From NCBI RefSeq assembly GCF_933775445.1, contig NC_065878.1, forward strand, positions 19,976,395 to 20,040,394: DNA of 64,000 nucleotides. Direction: 5' to 3'. Shown piece by piece: positions 59,942 through 64,000 of this stretch. The notes beneath the pieces are model-generated. The model ran no database searches. It saw only the letters and a list, made by a program, of their open reading frames with translations, and was not told the DNA's origin. The first letter of the stretch is position 1. Each line of letters begins with the position of its first letter. Source of the DNA: Argentina anserina. Its lineage: Eukaryota; Streptophyta; Magnoliopsida; Rosales; Rosaceae. Both the position numbers and the translations under genes were made by a program.

Positions 59942-60170
59942 GTGCACTTCTGCAAATGGCATGGAGTTACTTGTGGCACTCTTGTGACTCCCTTGAACCT
60001 AAGAAGCCATAATCTGCATATAACCATATCATCACCTTACATCGGCTAGCTACCTCTCTTCTCTAAGGTTCATCAACCTTGGAATTAACAACTTCTCTGA
60101 CCAGATTCAACAGCAAGTTGATCATTTGTTCCATCTGCTGCGTCTGAGTCACAGAAACAGAATGTTAAAG
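59942..60170 (+). pseudogene. Relic of an LRR receptor-like kinase (LRR-XII type) N-terminal region
   Basis: One frame reads VHFCKWHGVTCGTLVTPLNL (59942 onwards), the typical cap of plant LRR receptor kinases (FCxWxGVxC, then V-x-x-L-N-L). A second frame further on (60051 onwards) reads YLSSLRFINLGINNFSDQIQ, then VDHLFHLLRLS, which fits LRR repeat units. The frame change and the lack of any kinase make this a decayed, truncated fragment. No other LRR unit was seen up to 60600. Confidence 0.6.
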
Positions 60171-62187
60171 GAAGGATTATATTCTAGTCAACCTGACTTT
60201 CTTTCAAAGCATCAGGAAACCTTCTAACCAGCAAAATGTCGCCAGGGATTGGCTCACAGGTGAGGCTTGTGCTTCTTGATCTTGTGAGAGAAACAAGCTG
60301 ACAGAAGGCATCACTAACTATGGATGGTGAAATTTTTGCATATTTAAATCTTATTATTTGGTGATACACTGTTCATCGGCTTATGAACAGTGCCGGCTTG
60401 GCTCACTTGGAAATTACAAATTCACCATTAGCCTAAGTATTAAGCCCTCCACGCGTCAAGCTTCTTTCCAAATTCCAGCAGCTTCTCGCCGCTTCCTTCT
60501 CGACCTTCTGCATCCGAAGACCAAGATCACCTCCTCGCCTCTGATACCAAGATTTCTTTCTACTTCTCATCTTTGTATTATCACAGGTGAAAAGGACAAG
60601 CTGTAAGCATACATGTATTTTTCCTTTTCGGTCTGTTCTATTTCTGATAGAGAGGGAGAGAAAGTGAGGGAGTTGCAAATGATAAGTTATGGGTTCTGGG
60701 CTTTACTAATGCTTTTACTTTAGATCTCCATTTGCGTCTCTCTCCCTTCTCTCGACGTCTTTCTCCTCTCAAAAAACCCTTTCATTTGTTTGGTGATTAT
60801 AGATTGAATTTCAGTGCATACCCATTTGGTCAACTCATGAGTTTCACTGATGAATTATGGGCATGATAAATTCCGGGTTTTCATTTTCAGTTGTTATTTT
60901 GTGATGGTCATCATTTGCATTTGTTTTCATTACTGTGTATTGCTTTGATCTACAGAGATGACAGGGAATTTGCATGATTAACCCAAAAGCCACTTCCAAA
61001 GATTTTTCTCAGTAAAGCTCTCTGTGACGCTTATAGTAAGAACATTCTTCTCAGTCTTCTTCTTTTCAGCTTCTCTTCAACTCTAGGTTTGTCTTTAATT
61101 AGTGGTTTATGTGATCTTTTTTTAGGCCTAATTATTGAGAGTTTGGATTTTGGTTAGTTTTCAGCTGATATGTACAACTCAGTTTTTCATGAACTAGAAA
61201 ATTGGAAATTGCATACAAATAACAAGGCTATCTTAACTAGATCTAACAAATAGAACTAATTAACTATAATGGTGCAATTAATTTGCATTTTAGTTTCTGT
61301 TGCACTATTCCAAGAGCCCGTATTTCATTGGATTCAATTGGTTCTTCTACCTTTTTTTTTCTCGCTTCTATGCGATGTATTTAGGGATGAAAAAAATGAG
61401 AGTTGCCTTTTGTTGTTTAAATATATAAGATAGGTTAGACACTTAGAGTTCTTCAATAATGAGTCTGTTAAACAAATTGATAATTTTGTGTTGATTGGTT
61501 CTTGAACGGCTACCTCTGTTTCTTGGTGAGTTGCTCAATATTTATAGTTGTTGATATAGGCATTGTGGGCATTGAATTGTTAATTTTCTGCTTCGGTTTG
61601 GGTTTTCAGTAAGGGAGACAATGTTAGGATTACTTTTTAGGAATGAATAAGGAATTGTATGTTTATCAATGTTCTGCCATTATCTTTATCTTAAGAACTG
61701 GTATGCTAATAGTTATTACTGTTTACAGAGCTCTTTGGGTATTATTATTCTTTCTCATTGGTTCTGCATTTCCCAATTCATGTACTCAGGTTCAAATTGT
61801 ATATTGTTTACAAGGAAGCCTTTGAGTTCTTTGAAACTTATTGAGTTTATGTCAGTTAATAGTCTTTTGATAAAATCATGTACATTCTGTTATTAGGCTT
61901 TGAACAAGTTGTCTGATTAAGAGTGTTTCTATCAAATGGTTTTTCATTACTATATGTTGCTCAATTCCATTGCTAATTGTTAGTTCATTAGTTTATGTGC
62001 TTATTTGTATTTGCATCATTATTAGTTAATTAGAGACATTCCTAATAAATTTATAAAAAAATGGAGCAAGAACAAATCAGTACTAGATTTAAAGACATTA
62101 TACATGGAACAAAGGCAAATATTTGGACTATATCGTCTTAATGAGATATCAGTTTTTTATATCATATTATATATATTTGGTTTACAG
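60171..62187. other. Upstream region of the Helitron gene, possibly with untranslated exons
   Basis: A CT-rich stretch (60730-60770) and a donor-like ATA|GTAAGAAC near 61036 could belong to untranslated exons that join the acceptor TTTACAG at 62187. The 5' end of the Helitron (TC at an A/T border) should be in or near this stretch, but I could not identify it. Confidence 0.3.
60367..60392. repeat. Perfect 10-bp inverted repeat (hairpin)
   Basis: CACTGTTCAT, six bases (CGGCTT), then ATGAACAGTG. It could be the end of a short mobile element or chance. Similar ACTGTTCAT/ATGAACAGT palindromes occur in plant repetitive DNA. Confidence 0.7.
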
Positions 62188-62189
62188 GT

Positions 62190-64000
62190 ATGGCTCCTGA
62201 AAAACGACAGTCTGCAAGAATGAAATTTTTCCAAGAATACACTTTTACGAATGAACATGCTGCTGCACAACAACTTGGAGAGGCAGTAGACAATGTCGTA
62301 ACAGGTGTGATGAATTAAGTTAACCGGATTTTTTTGTCCTTAATTTGGTTTGATTTTCCTTAGTTCTACCAACAGCCAGGTAGATATTATTTAGTTCTGA
62401 CAGTGTTATTAAATATAGAATTAATCACAGTTGTAATTTATATGCATTCATCTTTTATGTATTTTTTATTTCAACTGCTATTGCATTCTTCTAAAACAAT
62501 TTGGAATGATTGTTTATGTTGTAGATATGCAACCTCAAAGCAAACTTGATACTAAAAAAAGACGGCTACAAATGTCAGGAAATGAGGAAAATTTAGTCGG
62601 TGCAGGAATTCAACATAGCCTTCCAAATTCATGTTTGACAGGAACTGAACATGTCTCAAGCCATGTAAATATGTCAAATGATGATGAAAACATAACAGGT
62701 ATCCATTAATGCCTATTACATATCTACATTCAAAACATTTCAATTACTTTTGAAATTCATTTTAATAGTATAACAACATATATACTGATATGTATGTTTA
62801 CATTTGCATCAATTGCAGTTAGAAATGTATTCGGCAATCTTTCTCCATATGGTCAAGCTTATTATCAAAAAAGCAAACAAGGTTAGACGTCTATCCCATG
62901 ATGACTAATTAATTAATGTGACATATCAAATTAAAATATAGTTAATAGTATTCCAATTTCACAATTAATTTCTAACTTTGTAGAAGCCATCGCTCTTTTC
63001 TTTCCTATAAGACAATAAAAACTCATCAATTAGTTCATGACTGAAATTTTAAAATCACTTTAAAATTTTGTGATCAATTTTAAGGTCGATAACCATATGT
63101 AACTCTACTTTTTTATAACATTAGAATAAAATCAAATATAAACATAAATATACAAACCAAACTACACTACATCTAAGTATTTGAACTAGCAATGTTCAAA
63201 TACAGTATCAATGCTTATAATAACACTCTTCCACTTATATCTAAAATATATACCAATAAAAAATGAACCCACTGTCATTTTCTGCATATCAAACCAGATC
63301 GCTTACAATAGAAAATCAGTTAGGCAATGTATTTAGCAAAGTAATACACACTGTTATCTATATCGCAGGCGCTATTGTTAACTACAAGGATTTTGGTGAT
63401 AATGCCTTAGAATGTGCTTATTGCAATGCATATTATTGGGAGAATGAAAAGACTACACGAGGAGTGTACACTGGTTGTTGTCAACAAGGACAAGTGAAAT
63501 TGCCAACACCATTTCCGACTCCACCATTTCTCGAACATCTATTAAATCCAAAAAATGGTCCCAAAAGTATACTTTTTCGAGAAAATATACGTGTGTACAA
63601 CTCCATGTTCTGTTTCACTTCAATGGGTGCAAAAGTTGATTATAAGATTAATGATGGATCTGCTCCTTATGTTTTCAAAATATGTGGACAAGTGCATCAC
63701 TTAATGGGATCTGTATTACCTTCCGATGGTGAATCGCCTAAATTCGCACAACTATACGTTTATGATACACATAATGAAATTTCAAATCGTATCAATGCTA
63801 TTGATCCATCTCATAAAAATCCAAAAATAGATCCAGATATTGTGAAAGGGCTAATACAAATGTTTGATCAAACCAATGAACTAACAAAAAAATTTCGATC
63901 TGTTAGAGACAAATTTGAAAATGATTCATTACCTTCATTGAGTATGACAATGATAGATAGACAACCATTTGATAGCAAACAATACGAAAAACCCACATAC
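62190..64000 (+). CDS. Helitron Rep/helicase gene, 5' part (cut by the window edge)
   Basis: Four exons read by eye: 62190-62304, 62525-62698, 62819-62881 and 63369 onwards, open to 64000. The first exons encode a variable N-terminus (MAPEKRQSARMKFFQEYTF...). The last exon opens with a Cys-containing segment (ECAYCNAYYWENEK, then YTGCCQQGQVKLP) and then the Helitron_like_N region: FRENIRVYNSMFCFTSMGAK, PYVFKICGQVHHLMGSVLP, PKFAQLYVYDTHNEISNRIN, and DIVKGLIQMFDQTNELTKKF. These are the landmarks upstream of the Rep nuclease (HUH) and Pif1-like helicase domains of plant Helitrons, which would lie outside the window. Helitrons move by rolling-circle replication. No stop interrupts the frame up to the edge, but the element's activity cannot be judged. 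Confidence 0.82.

Noticed and set aside
1..64000. CRISPR arrays, bacterial operons, tRNA or rRNA genes
   Set aside because: No regularly spaced repeats, ribosome-binding sites or tRNA-like A/B boxes were found by eye; the window is plant nuclear DNA. A covariance-model search (tRNAscan-SE, Infernal) would be needed to exclude small RNA genes fully.

Overview
The window is nuclear DNA of a flowering plant. Its genes are split by many introns with GT-AG (twice GC-AG) borders, the intergenic DNA is AT-rich, and transposable elements of several classes are present. The gene families (ELF4, CRINKLY4-related kinase, plant-type PI-PLC, NFXL2, plant GDSL esterase) are those of a dicot. A rosid, possibly Rosaceae, is my guess, but nothing seen here proves it.

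Layout. 0-2 kb: a small four-helix membrane protein gene on the minus strand. 2.3-11.7 kb: gene-free and AT-rich, with at least four DNA transposons: a degenerate inverted-repeat element, a Mutator-like element with a perfect 9-bp target duplication carrying a glutaredoxin-family gene fragment (a Pack-MULE), a second long-inverted-repeat element beside it, and a hAT-type MITE with a perfect 8-bp duplication. 11.7-24.3 kb: four plus-strand genes: an ABC1-family atypical kinase (12 exons), a GDSL/SGNH esterase (6 exons), the GINS subunit PSF3 (6 coding exons, 5' UTR intron) and an ELF4-type clock gene (single coding exon). 25.6-27.2 kb: a membrane-anchored cyclophilin on the minus strand (8 exons). 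27.8-35.1 kb: a full-length, recently inserted Ty1/copia retrotransposon with 185-bp LTRs, a CAATC duplication, an intact gag and a broken pol. 35.7-44.9 kb: two tandem plus-strand phosphoinositide-specific phospholipase C genes. 45.1-46.3 kb: a frameshifted F-box/DUF295 relic running into a ubiquitin-like ORF. 47.0-51.5 kb: NFXL2, an NF-X1 zinc-finger gene with a RING-like domain and a C-terminal membrane helix. 53.9-56.3 kb: an intronless CRINKLY4-related receptor kinase on the minus strand. 57-60 kb: AT-rich DNA with a MITE candidate and a relic of an LRR receptor kinase. 62.2 kb to the window edge: the 5' part of a Helitron Rep/helicase gene.

There are no operons; the genes are independent. 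The order ELF4 / ABC1 kinase / PLC6-like PLC and cyclophilin / PLC / CRINKLY4-related kinase looks like an ancestral block whose halves lie on two Arabidopsis chromosomes (from memory of locus numbers). The two PLCs share domain order and intron positions and act in phosphoinositide and calcium signalling. I see no wholly new defence or metabolic system. The most unusual items are the Pack-MULE with its captured glutaredoxin fragment, the young copia element with GC-rich inserts in pol, the F-box/ubiquitin-like relic, two GC-AG introns and the Helitron at the right edge.

Exon boundaries were read by eye from splice consensus, reading frame and family similarity. Every multi-exon CDS below sums to a multiple of three, unless truncated by the window.
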